From NCBI RefSeq assembly GCF_004684935.1, contig NZ_SRJD01000009.1:1-64000 (forward strand): 64,000 bases of DNA, in the 5' to 3' direction. The notes beneath the pieces were generated by a model. That model made no database searches. It worked only from the letters and a program-made list of their open reading frames with translations, and was not told the origin of the DNA. Within the stretch, counting starts at the first letter, position 1, and every line of letters starts with the position of its first letter. Made by a program: the position numbers and the translations under genes. This stretch comes from Sporolactobacillus shoreae (GTDB lineage Bacteria; Bacillota; Bacilli; Bacillales; Sporolactobacillaceae). Positions 8,459-17,226 of the stretch are shown here, in pieces.

Positions 8459-8920
8459 CTATTCAGAATCCTTTAATGTAAATACACTAAGTCTCTTTGC
8501 AAGCCATGGTTTTGCCGGAGGATTTTCACTGATTATATAATCATCGGCGGGTGCTTTTTCTTCCGCAGATGGTTCTTTCTTTTCCTGATTTTCACTTTTC
8601 TCAGCCTTTTTTTCGTGTACTTCCTCTTTTTCAGTTGGTTCTACTGTTACTTCATTCAAAGATCCATCTTCTTTATCTTTAGGAACATTGTCTAGAGAAA
8701 TTGAAACCCGGCGATCATCCGATAAAGAAAGCTCGGTTAATGTGGTTTGCGGCACTTCGGGTGGGGAAAATGTCTCTTTCTGGATCCCCTCCTCCGGATT
8801 GTTCAGTAATTTTTCATACTCAGCGGCACTCCACCCCATAGAACTAGGCGGGGAAAAGCGGTATTCGCCAAGATCGACTTTAGGAATGTCGATTTCATCA
8901 AGGTCCACTTGTTTTGCCAA
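8459..8920 (-). CDS. ytxO: Acidic/lysine-rich spore-coat-like protein (YtxO position)
   Basis: This 153-residue protein has no enzymatic motif. It opens with an acidic segment (VDLDEIDIPKVDLGEYRF) and is followed by a low-complexity Glu/Lys stretch around residues 80-125 that should be disordered or coiled-coil. The start is a TTG placed directly after the cotS stop (TAGTTG) with GGGGG upstream, so translation is tightly coupled to cotS. In B. subtilis a small coat protein, YtxO, sits with ytcABC and this gene has the matching position. Homology itself is not certain; the assignment is mostly positional. Confidence 0.6.
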   Translation of the reverse strand: MAKQVDLDEIDIPKVDLGEYRFSPPSSMGWSAAEYEKLLNNPEEGIQKETFSPPEVPQTTLTELSLSDDRRVSISLDNVPKDKEDGSLNEVTVEPTEKEEVHEKKAEKSENQEKKEPSAEEKAPADDYIISENPPAKPWLAKRLSVFTLKDSE

Positions 8921-9985
8921 CTAATCAGCCCCCTTTATGACACGAAGGTTCTTATCAAACTGATCAAGAAAAGCTTGCTTTGATTCCTCCACGGAAATCA
9001 CATTGCGGAAATTCATCAGGTATTTTTCATCACCCCATGATTCTTTTTGCCCCAGGAAGTATTTGTGGGCCATCGCGCAGAACATGTGAGGAAACTTTAA
9101 ATCCGTCCACAGAACACTGTATTGGGTTTCAGTCAATGGATTTACCTGATCGTAAGCGCGAAGCATCCGGCATGCCAGATCCTGATCCCATACCGCCAGC
9201 TTTTTCATGATTTTGTTCAGAAGAATTCTTAGATCTCTTGCCGGGAGATCAATCGTGACGGAATGCAGATCTTTCATAAATACCTGTTCATTTTTTAAGA
9301 TCATTCGGGCCATTGTGAAATCCTGTTGACAGAACATGCCGGATTCAATCGTTTCGTGTGTCCACTCTGCCAGTTCCTGGGAATTCAGTTCGTTGAGCGC
9401 CGCATACCCACGAGTCAGCATTTGATCGACATGTTCCAGAAAAAGCCGTGAAAATTCATCACCCGGGTCATCCTGGGCGAGCTTCTTATTATCTTCCAGT
9501 TCCTGAAGCTTCCATCGATACAATTTATGCCATTTCCCGGTACGTGTCCGCTTCTTGCTCCCATCGACAGGGATATAGCCCCTTGAAGCCAGATGGAATT
9601 TTGCCGCGAAGGCCATCGCCTGGGTCATGTGACTCTGATCATAGTAAAGGACCGGATCCCCCTCATGCGCTTCATATAAAATATAAATATGATCCCCACC
9701 GGATAAGCAGAGTCCCCCGCTCCGGGTCGGAATCAGTTGTGCAATTGGGAGACCGTTATTCTGCAGATGCCAGTGTGCTCCCGCGATGAACAGCATCCGT
9801 TTCGGGTTAATGTATTCCTGACGGAGAAAAAAATTCCCGTTCGCTGTTCCTATCAGCCACTTTGATCTACCACTTCGCGATGAGAGCAATTTTATAGTTT
9901 CGGGCTTAATCGGATAGTAGCGTAAAACTTTTTCCAGATCTTCGTGATTCTTTACGAGACTTTCCGCGTATTTTTCTTTGTTCAA
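8921..9985 (-). CDS. cotS: CotS-family spore-coat kinase-like protein, probably degenerate active site
   Basis: This 354-residue protein belongs to the CotS/YtaA branch of the aminoglycoside-phosphotransferase-like kinase fold. The start is TTG with AGGAGGT 8 bases upstream. The catalytic loop reads CQQDFTMARM and the metal loop FMKDLHSVTIDLPARDL. The intact relative at 11363-12565 has HQDYGTGN and [16 protein letters not shown]. The HxD histidine and the metal-binding asparagine are therefore replaced here, suggesting a pseudokinase or structural role. It lies 30 bases after cotSA and is fused in translation to the ytxO-like gene. Confidence 0.85.
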   Translation of the reverse strand: MNKEKYAESLVKNHEDLEKVLRYYPIKPETIKLLSSRSGRSKWLIGTANGNFFLRQEYINPKRMLFIAGAHWHLQNNGLPIAQLIPTRSGGLCLSGGDHIYILYEAHEGDPVLYYDQSHMTQAMAFAAKFHLASRGYIPVDGSKKRTRTGKWHKLYRWKLQELEDNKKLAQDDPGDEFSRLFLEHVDQMLTRGYAALNELNSQELAEWTHETIESGMFCQQDFTMARMILKNEQVFMKDLHSVTIDLPARDLRILLNKIMKKLAVWDQDLACRMLRAYDQVNPLTETQYSVLWTDLKFPHMFCAMAHKYFLGQKESWGDEKYLMNFRNVISVEESKQAFLDQFDKNLRVIKGAD

Positions 9986-10015
9986 AGGTTTACCTCCTTT
10001 TCATGTGTCTCACAT

Positions 10016-11149
10016 TCAGGCGTTCTGATAAGCATCAAGCAGGTTTTCTGCCACGCGTTTCCAGCCATATTTTGTTTCGGCAAGACGCCTTCCATTTCTG
10101 CCCAGTTCTTCCCGCTTCTGCACGTCGCTTAGCAATTCGTTGATGACACGGGCGTATTCATGGGGATGATCAAATTCATTAATGATGATCCCATTTTTTC
10201 CGTTATCAATGACTTCTGTATTGCCTCCTCGATTCGTCGTGATAATCGGTAGTCCGGCTGCCATCGCTTCATAATGAACACGCGCCAGTGGTTCCTGCCA
10301 CTGCGAACTGCAGACAAAAAGATCAGACATGGTGTAGAAATAAGGAATAACCTGCGGCCTGACAAATTTGATAAAAGTCACATGTTCCGGATGCATTGCG
10401 CCAAGTGTATACAGATGTTTCACGTAGTTATTAACCTGATCATCGCCAAACCATTTGGAGCCGACAAAAACAAACATCGCGTCCGGATGTTCCCGCGCTA
10501 TTTCGGGTATCGCCTGAAGCAGTATATGAGGCCCCTTCACCTTGCTTAACCGTCCGACAAACAGAATGACTTTTTTCTTTTCATTTAATCCTGCCTTTTC
10601 ACGCATCACTCGTCGGATTCTTCCGCCTTCATCCGTCCAAGCTGGATGATAGGCATTCAGATCCACTCCCGAGTACACGGTTTCGATTTTTTCGGCGGCA
10701 TCAGGAAATCTTTTGCTTATCGTCTGCCGGATAAAATCGCTGACTGTCACTATTTTTGAAACGGCCTGAATACATTTTTCGCCTTCTTCTCTGGTCATTT
10801 TGCTTTCTGAGAACATTTCATTATGGACGCTGAGCACGAATTTGCTGTCCGGTGACGCAGCTTTCAACCTCTCAATCCATGCCGGGCGATTACATAAATG
10901 AACAATATTAAAATGATGAGCCTCCAACTGCTTTACCAGACCTGCCAGGTAATCAGCCTCATCAATCCGGATATAGTGAACGCCATTTTTCGTTTCATTC
11001 TCCGCCAGACTGGAATCCTTGATTGAAAAAACAGTGACTTGGTGGGATTCTGCAATAATCTCTGCCGACGACTGAAGATAGATCTGGATGGCACCGCCCC
11101 TGATGGCCGGAACAGGCAGTTTTTCTGTCGCAATCATCGCAATATCCAT
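10016..11149 (-). CDS. cotSA: GT4-family glycosyltransferase CotSA-type
   Basis: The 377-residue GT-B glycosyltransferase opens with ATEKLPVPAIRGGAIQI and has the donor-site segments LFVGRLSKVKGPHILL and EAMAAGLPIITTNRGGNTE (E-x7-E). In B. subtilis CotSA is encoded next to CotS and depends on the sigma-K/GerE stage for coat assembly; the gene order cotSA-cotS is the same here. The ATG at 11149 has a good AGGAGG. The intergenic region to divergent cotI contains a CATAATTG hexamer with an AC 16 bases upstream on the minus strand, a weak sigma-K-like match. Confidence 0.9.
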   Translation of the reverse strand: MDIAMIATEKLPVPAIRGGAIQIYLQSSAEIIAESHQVTVFSIKDSSLAENETKNGVHYIRIDEADYLAGLVKQLEAHHFNIVHLCNRPAWIERLKAASPDSKFVLSVHNEMFSESKMTREEGEKCIQAVSKIVTVSDFIRQTISKRFPDAAEKIETVYSGVDLNAYHPAWTDEGGRIRRVMREKAGLNEKKKVILFVGRLSKVKGPHILLQAIPEIAREHPDAMFVFVGSKWFGDDQVNNYVKHLYTLGAMHPEHVTFIKFVRPQVIPYFYTMSDLFVCSSQWQEPLARVHYEAMAAGLPIITTNRGGNTEVIDNGKNGIIINEFDHPHEYARVINELLSDVQKREELGRNGRRLAETKYGWKRVAENLLDAYQNA

Positions 11150-11306
11150 AAGACTCCTCCTTTCATTACGCGTTATGAATATGCCTCATCAATTATGATA
11201 CGGGCAACTTCCGGTTCTTGTGCGAAGTCACTTTTATCTAATAAAAAACGGGCTGAAAAACTAAGTTCATCCGCCTATTTATCGATTCCGGCTGGTTTAG
11301 ATTGGC

Positions 11307-11332
11307 ACATACCCTGCTGCAGCCATAAATTA
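11307..11332 (+). promoter_or_regulatory. Sigma-K-like promoter of cotI
   Basis: CATAAATTA at 11324-11332 is a full match to the sigma-K -10 consensus CATANNNTA. An AC dinucleotide lies 15 bases upstream (11307-11308), as expected for the -35. The predicted transcript would start about 20 bases before the cotI start codon. Prediction from sequence only. Confidence 0.5.
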
Positions 11333-11347
11333 GCTATATAACCCTGA

Positions 11348-12565
<1,218 letters not shown>

Positions 12566-12574
12566 TACTGAGGA

Positions 12575-12608
12575 GATCAAGACCCGTTTATGAGTCCTGA
12601 TCTTTTTA
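12575..12608 (+). terminator. Terminator of cotI
   Basis: Stem GATCAAGAC / GTCCTGATC (one mismatch) with a T-rich tail TTTTTATT, 10 bases after the cotI stop. Confidence 0.65.
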
Positions 12609-12612
12609 TTAT

Positions 12613-12641
12613 TTGGAAAAATATTTTTGATGAAGTATACT
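12613..12641 (+). promoter_or_regulatory. Sigma-A promoter of gpmA
   Basis: TTGGAA (12613-12618), 17-base spacer, TATACT (12636-12641), about 85 bases upstream of the chosen gpmA start. It lies immediately behind the cotI terminator. Confidence 0.6.
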
Positions 12642-12727
12642 GAGGAACAGAAAGAACGTTTCAAGTTAGCAAAAAACGGATGCAGGACGAGACCCCGGAT
12701 TTACTATTTCACGCGGAGGAAGAGATC

Positions 12728-13456
12728 ATGAAGCTTGTAATTGTCAGACACGGTGAAAGTGAATATAACAAATCCAATCTTTTTTCTGGATGGGAAGACA
12801 TAGCGCTGACTGAGAAGGGCATTGAGGAAGCGAAAGAAGCGGGACGACGAATCAGGCAGACTGAGATTCAATTCACTGCCGGTTTTACTTCCGTCCTCAA
12901 GCGTTCAATCAAATCCATGCAGTACATACTCGATGAGATCGGCCAGGAATGGCTCCCAGTTGATAAAACCTGGCGTTTGAATGAGCGGAGCTACGGCGCA
13001 CTTCAGCGTCTGAACAAAGCAGAAACCGCCGACAAGCGGGGTCACGAACTCGTCAATAGATGGCGGAAAAGCTATGATGCGCTGCCCCCCATGCTGGAAA
13101 CCGACGATCCGCGTCATCCTTGCCACGATCACCGGTATGCCCATGTCGATCCGCGTCTTCTTCCCGGTGGCGAAAGTCTGAAAACAACACTTGACCGCGT
13201 GCTGCCTTGCTGGAGCGATCAGATTGCCCCCCACCTTATGAGTGGCGAAAATGTCTTGGTTGTCAGTCACAGGAATACATTGCGCGCTCTGGTTAAGTAT
13301 CTGGAAAACATCTCGGATGAGGCTATTATCAAGGTCGATATCCCGACGGGTATCCCGGTGGTCTATGAATTTGACGAAAAAATGGGCATCGTATCAAAAC
13401 AGGAGTTATCGGCTGCCTTTGATCCACAATCCAATGCAGAAGTTTCTGCGAATTAA
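12728..13456 (+). CDS. gpmA: 2,3-bisphosphoglycerate-dependent phosphoglycerate mutase, divergent
   Basis: It interconverts 3- and 2-phosphoglycerate through a phosphohistidine. The 242-residue length, the catalytic RHGES at residues 7-11 and the ALQ-LNKAET and IPTGIPVVYEFDE stretches are those of GpmA. Two otherwise very constant places differ: ERHYG reads ERSYG and HGNSLRAL reads HRNTLRAL, while the catalytic histidines and glutamate remain. The ATG at 12728 follows GGAGG; an upstream in-frame ATG has no site. It stands alone with its own promoter and a strong terminator. Most Bacillales rely on cofactor-independent GpmI, so this may be the main or a second enzyme. Confidence 0.88.
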   Translation: MKLVIVRHGESEYNKSNLFSGWEDIALTEKGIEEAKEAGRRIRQTEIQFTAGFTSVLKRSIKSMQYILDEIGQEWLPVDKTWRLNERSYGALQRLNKAETADKRGHELVNRWRKSYDALPPMLETDDPRHPCHDHRYAHVDPRLLPGGESLKTTLDRVLPCWSDQIAPHLMSGENVLVVSHRNTLRALVKYLENISDEAIIKVDIPTGIPVVYEFDEKMGIVSKQELSAAFDPQSNAEVSAN

Positions 13457-13503
13457 AACCTGCGAACCATTTTTCCAGATGACACCTCCATTTTAAAGAA
13501 AGT

Positions 13504-13550
13504 AAGGAAACACCGACTTAGAGGACTAAAGTCGGTGTTTCCTTATTTTC
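13504..13550 (+). terminator. Strong terminator of gpmA
   Basis: A perfect 16-base-pair stem (arms 13504-13519 and 13529-13544, loop 9) is followed by ATTTTC. The stem is AT-rich at its base and also symmetrical enough to act on the other strand. Confidence 0.75.
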
Positions 13551-13636
13551 ATGTCAAAAAAGGAAAATAGTCCCTTTTTCAATCTTGCCAGGATCCTATA
13601 ATAAGGTTAAATAATCTGGAAAAGAGGCGATGATTC

Positions 13637-13954
13637 ATGCCAATAGCTCAGGTAACAACGGTTATTTCAACTGGTAAACATCTGACTAACAGCTACGGGC
13701 AGTTGAACGCTTTAAGGCAGGAAAAACATTCGCTGCTCAATAATATTCAAACGCTTCAGCACGAGAAGAACTCTAATACGACGAACGAAGCCATCAGCAA
13801 TATTCAGGCAAATATCGTTTCTGTAGATCGTCAGATTAACGATCTTCAGCTAAAAACAGCCGGTCAGAATGAAGAATCGCCACAACTGTTATCAGGTGTG
13901 GACCGCGTTGATATCAGTAGTCAGGCTCGAGCCCTTTATCACTCAGTAAATTAA
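13637..13954 (+). CDS. Small coiled-coil protein of unknown function
   Basis: I do not recognise this 105-residue protein. Residues about 18-75 are helical and rich in Leu/Gln/Asn with heptad spacing (LNALRQEKHSLLNNIQTL, DRQINDLQLK), consistent with a coiled coil. The C-terminal GVDRVDISSQARAL is reminiscent of the tail motif of small flagellar or motility-related proteins, but not enough to name it. An AGAGG precedes the ATG. It is a single-gene unit between two terminators. No signal peptide or membrane segment. Confidence 0.6.
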   Translation: MPIAQVTTVISTGKHLTNSYGQLNALRQEKHSLLNNIQTLQHEKNSNTTNEAISNIQANIVSVDRQINDLQLKTAGQNEESPQLLSGVDRVDISSQARALYHSVN

Positions 13955-13996
13955 AAAGGCTTCCAGCCGAATTGTAAAGGCGGAAACCCTCTTTCT
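13953..13996. terminator. Bidirectional terminator
   Basis: GGCTTCCAGCC pairs with GGCGGAAACC (one bulge) around a 9-base loop. There are A/T tracts on both sides, lying between two convergent genes. Confidence 0.55.
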
Positions 13997-14011
13997 ATTT
14001 TGATGATGAAT

Positions 14012-15304
14012 TTAACCGGGTTCAGGAAAATAACTGATCATCCGATGGACAAAGTGATCCAGCCACTCATAATCACTTTGAGTGCCATGGAAATTTGTGC
14101 TGAACGTCATCGCTTTGCAAAAGGTAGTTACGGCAATCTGAAAATATGGCTTGTATTTCACTGAACCGGAGATGTAAGCATCTATAGGATCTAATTTGCC
14201 TAATTTTAAACTTTCCTTATCCAGGATACCTATATTCGTCAGACCATTCAACGGTATCCTGTATATTTCGGGGAATTTTTTCTTTGCTTCCTCAAGCGGC
14301 AGCGTTTCGTATGCCTTTTCCAACTCCCAATAAACTTTCAGTGGCTCCAAACTTTCCTTTTGTTCATCCATCACCCTTTTTACTAAGGACAGTGACTCAT
14401 CAAAGGATATCCCGCTCTTTCGTGGAACCGCACAAATGATATTCGAGGTTAAGTTACATATACCAGGCAGATAGTCCTTGGGAAGAAAGGCACGGATATT
14501 GACTGGGCAATCGAGAACGATTCTTTCACCCTTCAGCGCATCTGACAATGCACAGATATAAGCGGCAAATAACGCATCATTAATCGTGGCCCCGTGTTCC
14601 TTCGCATAGTTTTTTATTGTGTTAAACCGTTCCGCGCTGACTCTGTGTGTGATGATGAATGGGTTGTCTTCATTACCCGTCAATGGAAGATGATCAAGGT
14701 CCGATTGCGGAAATGAATGAAGCGTGGCGTTCAATATTTCCTGCATTTGTTGACCCGTCATATGATCGAATACCTGATGTATGCTTCTGTTCTCAGGACT
14801 TGGCATCTCAAAAGGGAGTTTATCGACTCCCGGATGACCCTCAAAGAAAGAATAACATTTACTGAGGAGATACAGGTAGTCTCTGAATCCCCCACCATCG
14901 CAAACCATGTGGTTCAGCACAATAGCCAGACTGTCCGATTGTTCATCCCGGATGACCGTGATGCGGATCTGCGGGCCCGCCTTTTCATCAAGCTTAATAA
15001 CCAGATGATCATGAATCGTCTGATTCCGGTCGTCTGTATAGACGACTTTTATCATATCCTCAGCAGTCCAACCAGCCTCTATCCAGTCTGCCTTCTGAGT
15101 ATTCTCCTCAAATCTGCAGGAAAGAAGCGGAACTGCCTGAAATGTCGCTGTCACTGCCTGTTTCAACAGACCGGTATCCACATGACCCTCATAGTGAATG
15201 GATGCGTGTAAATAATGATCATTTCGCCTCTTCTGTCCAGAGACAAAATGTTTGATATCGGCACTTTCCGCAGGGAATATTTTTTGCTGCCCGATTTCTG
15301 TCAT
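14012..15304 (-). CDS. Condensation-domain-like acyltransferase (alcohol acetyltransferase/PapA superfamily)
   Basis: This 430-residue protein has the superfamily's catalytic HxxxDG motif as HMVCDGGGF near residue 135. It also carries the later DCPVNIRAFLP and NIICAVP stretches seen in chloramphenicol-acetyltransferase-like condensation folds. Such proteins esterify or amidate an acceptor with an acyl-CoA or carrier-bound acyl group. No carrier protein or synthetase is nearby, so a stand-alone acyltransferase is more likely than a peptide synthetase part. The start at 15304 is chosen from AAGGAG spaced 9 bases; an ATG three codons earlier directly abuts the site. The substrate is unknown. Confidence 0.75.
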   Translation of the reverse strand: MTEIGQQKIFPAESADIKHFVSGQKRRNDHYLHASIHYEGHVDTGLLKQAVTATFQAVPLLSCRFEENTQKADWIEAGWTAEDMIKVVYTDDRNQTIHDHLVIKLDEKAGPQIRITVIRDEQSDSLAIVLNHMVCDGGGFRDYLYLLSKCYSFFEGHPGVDKLPFEMPSPENRSIHQVFDHMTGQQMQEILNATLHSFPQSDLDHLPLTGNEDNPFIITHRVSAERFNTIKNYAKEHGATINDALFAAYICALSDALKGERIVLDCPVNIRAFLPKDYLPGICNLTSNIICAVPRKSGISFDESLSLVKRVMDEQKESLEPLKVYWELEKAYETLPLEEAKKKFPEIYRIPLNGLTNIGILDKESLKLGKLDPIDAYISGSVKYKPYFQIAVTTFCKAMTFSTNFHGTQSDYEWLDHFVHRMISYFPEPG

Positions 15305-15381
15305 ATAAATCATCTCCTTCTTATTGATCGGTTTTGATCAGCCTCAACCTGAGAAAGTCGGTGGCATCTCAAACTTGATTC

Positions 15382-15564
15382 TTATAATTTTCTGAAAGCG
15401 CGTCTTTCTGCATACTCGACACAGGTCGGACAAATAAAAATAATTTTCCCTTCATCATTTCTGTATTTTCTCATCCCCTGTTTCTTCTGACGACAAAGGG
15501 CACACCGTTTTTGAAAAGGAAAAGAATAAGATGTCCCGGCTGCCAGCCTTTTCAGCCAATTCAT
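15382..15564 (-). CDS. Small zinc-ribbon protein, hypothetical
   Basis: A 60-residue basic protein with two CxxC knuckles, CALC and CPTC, about 25 residues apart, forming a probable zinc ribbon. It begins MNWLKRLAAG after an AGAGGGG site; an ATG three codons earlier is too close. It lies 78 bases upstream of the acyltransferase on the same strand and could be co-transcribed. Not assigned to a known family. Confidence 0.6.
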   Translation of the reverse strand: MNWLKRLAAGTSYSFPFQKRCALCRQKKQGMRKYRNDEGKIIFICPTCVEYAERRAFRKL

Positions 15565-15731
15565 GATTCTCATCCCCTCTTACAAACACCTGAATTGATA
15601 TTATTATAATTTGTAAAGGCCGTCACTTACAAATGATCGGAACTCAAGACTGTGTAAAAAATATAGCGACAAAATCATCTTCATCAGATGACTTTGCCGC
15701 TTTAATGGAAACTTAACTCGCAGTCAGTGAA

Positions 15732-16457
15732 TCAGGCGAGATAAGCCTCCCTAACCTGCTGATTGGTCAGAAGCTCGCTGCATGGTCCTTCAAGGACTAT
15801 GTTTCCAGTCTGGATCACATAACCCCGATCCGCAAGCTGCAGCGCCTGAAACGCATTCTGTTCAACAAGCAGGATTGTCATACCCTCTTTGTTCATTTCC
15901 TTAATAATATCAAAGATCTGCTCTACGATGATCGGGGCGAGACCCATGGAAGGCTCATCCAGCATCAGAAGTTTCGGCTTCATCATGAGCGCACGCCCGA
16001 TGGCAAGCATCTGCTGTTCACCCCCGCTCATTGTTCCACCTTTTTGCTCAAGTCTTTCCTTAAGCCTGGGAAAGTATCCGAAAACACGCTCCATCCGTTC
16101 AGCAATGATACTCTTGCTTCTTTCGGCAAAAGCGCCGATCTGAAGATTTTCCCGGACGGATAGTCTTGGAAAGATACGCCTTCCTTCAGGAACCTGAGCA
16201 ATACCTAAATGTGCATTAACATGCGTCGGATTCTTTGTGATATCTTTACCGTCGAATAAGATCGAACCTGTTTTGGGTGTCACCTGTCCGCTAATCGATT
16301 TTAACGTGGTTGATTTTCCGGCACCGTTGCTTCCAATCAGTGTCACAATTTCGCCCTTGTCTACATAGAGGTTGACCCCTTGCAATGCCTGTATCTTTCC
16401 GTAAAAGCTCTCAATATGCGTTAGTTCAAGAAAATGTTTGGACAATTCATCAGCCAA
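15732..16457 (-). CDS. livF: Branched-chain amino acid ABC transporter, ATP-binding protein LivF
   Basis: This 241-residue ATPase has Walker A GSNGAGKST, signature MSGGEQQMLAIGRAL and Walker B LLMLDEPSMGLAP. The C-terminal VEQNAFQALQLADRGYV is typical of LivF. The start appears to be a TTG at 16457, spaced 9 bases from AGGAGG and overlapping the end of livG; no ATG fits. It is the last gene of the livJ-H-M-G-F cluster. It energises uptake of leucine, isoleucine or valine; some homologues carry urea or amides, so the substrate is inferred. Confidence 0.92.
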   Translation of the reverse strand: MADELSKHFLELTHIESFYGKIQALQGVNLYVDKGEIVTLIGSNGAGKSTTLKSISGQVTPKTGSILFDGKDITKNPTHVNAHLGIAQVPEGRRIFPRLSVRENLQIGAFAERSKSIIAERMERVFGYFPRLKERLEQKGGTMSGGEQQMLAIGRALMMKPKLLMLDEPSMGLAPIIVEQIFDIIKEMNKEGMTILLVEQNAFQALQLADRGYVIQTGNIVLEGPCSELLTNQQVREAYLA

Positions 16458-17226
16458 GGCTGCTCGCCTCCTTTCCGAGGTAAGCCTCAATTACTCTTTT
16501 GTTATTCCGGATATCGTCAGGTTTCCCGGATGCGATTAACTCGCCATGGTCGAGCACATAAATATAATCAGAAATTTCCATAACCAATTTCATGTCATGT
16601 TCAATCAGAATGATCGTTACGTTAAGCCTTGTTCTCATGTCATGAATGAGATCGGTTAAGCTCTTCGTCTCTTTTGGATTCATACCGGCAGCAGGTTCAT
16701 CAAGCAGTAAAATTTTGGGCTGTGAAGCTATGGCCCGAGCGATTTCAAGCCGGCGCTGTGCGCCGTACGGAAGATTTCCTGCGCTTTCATTGACAAAATC
16801 TTCAAGTCCCACGTATTCAAGTATCTTATAAGCTTCGACTTTTGCCTGCTCTTCCTCTCGCGTGATCGCTGGGAGATGAAGAAGTGTCCCGACCCAATGG
16901 CTTTTAAGACGCTGGTGCATCCCGACGAGAACATTTTCAAGAACTGTCTGTTCGCTGAATAGTCGGATATTTTGGAATGTGCGGGTAATTCCAAAATGGC
17001 ACACCTGATGTGGCTTAAGCCCTACCAGTGACTTACCGTTAAGCAGAATATCACCGGAAGTGGGTTTGTAAACGGCCGTAATCATATTGAAAAAAGTTGT
17101 CTTACCTGCACCGTTTGGACCGATCACGGCGGTTATTGAGTTCTTTTCAACACTCATGCTGATATCTGATGTTGCGGTCAGACCACCAAACTTTTTGGTC
17201 AGGTTTTTGATTTCCAGGATATTCAC
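16450..17226 (-). CDS. livG: Branched-chain amino acid ABC transporter, ATP-binding protein LivG
   Basis: This 258-residue ATPase has Walker A GPNGAGKTT, the signature region LPYGAQRRLEIARAIA and Walker B ILLLDEPAAGMNP. The PAAGMNPKET stretch is diagnostic of LivG. Start is GTG at 17226 with GGAGG 10 bases upstream, overlapping the livM stop by 4 bases, and its own end overlaps livF. It pairs with LivF at the cytoplasmic face of LivHM. Confidence 0.93.
   Translation of the reverse strand: MNILEIKNLTKKFGGLTATSDISMSVEKNSITAVIGPNGAGKTTFFNMITAVYKPTSGDILLNGKSLVGLKPHQVCHFGITRTFQNIRLFSEQTVLENVLVGMHQRLKSHWVGTLLHLPAITREEEQAKVEAYKILEYVGLEDFVNESAGNLPYGAQRRLEIARAIASQPKILLLDEPAAGMNPKETKSLTDLIHDMRTRLNVTIILIEHDMKLVMEISDYIYVLDHGELIASGKPDDIRNNKRVIEAYLGKEASSLG

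Noticed and set aside
13504-13550. Small regulatory RNA from the long perfect hairpin
   Set aside because: Position right after gpmA and the T-rich tail are fully explained by a terminator.
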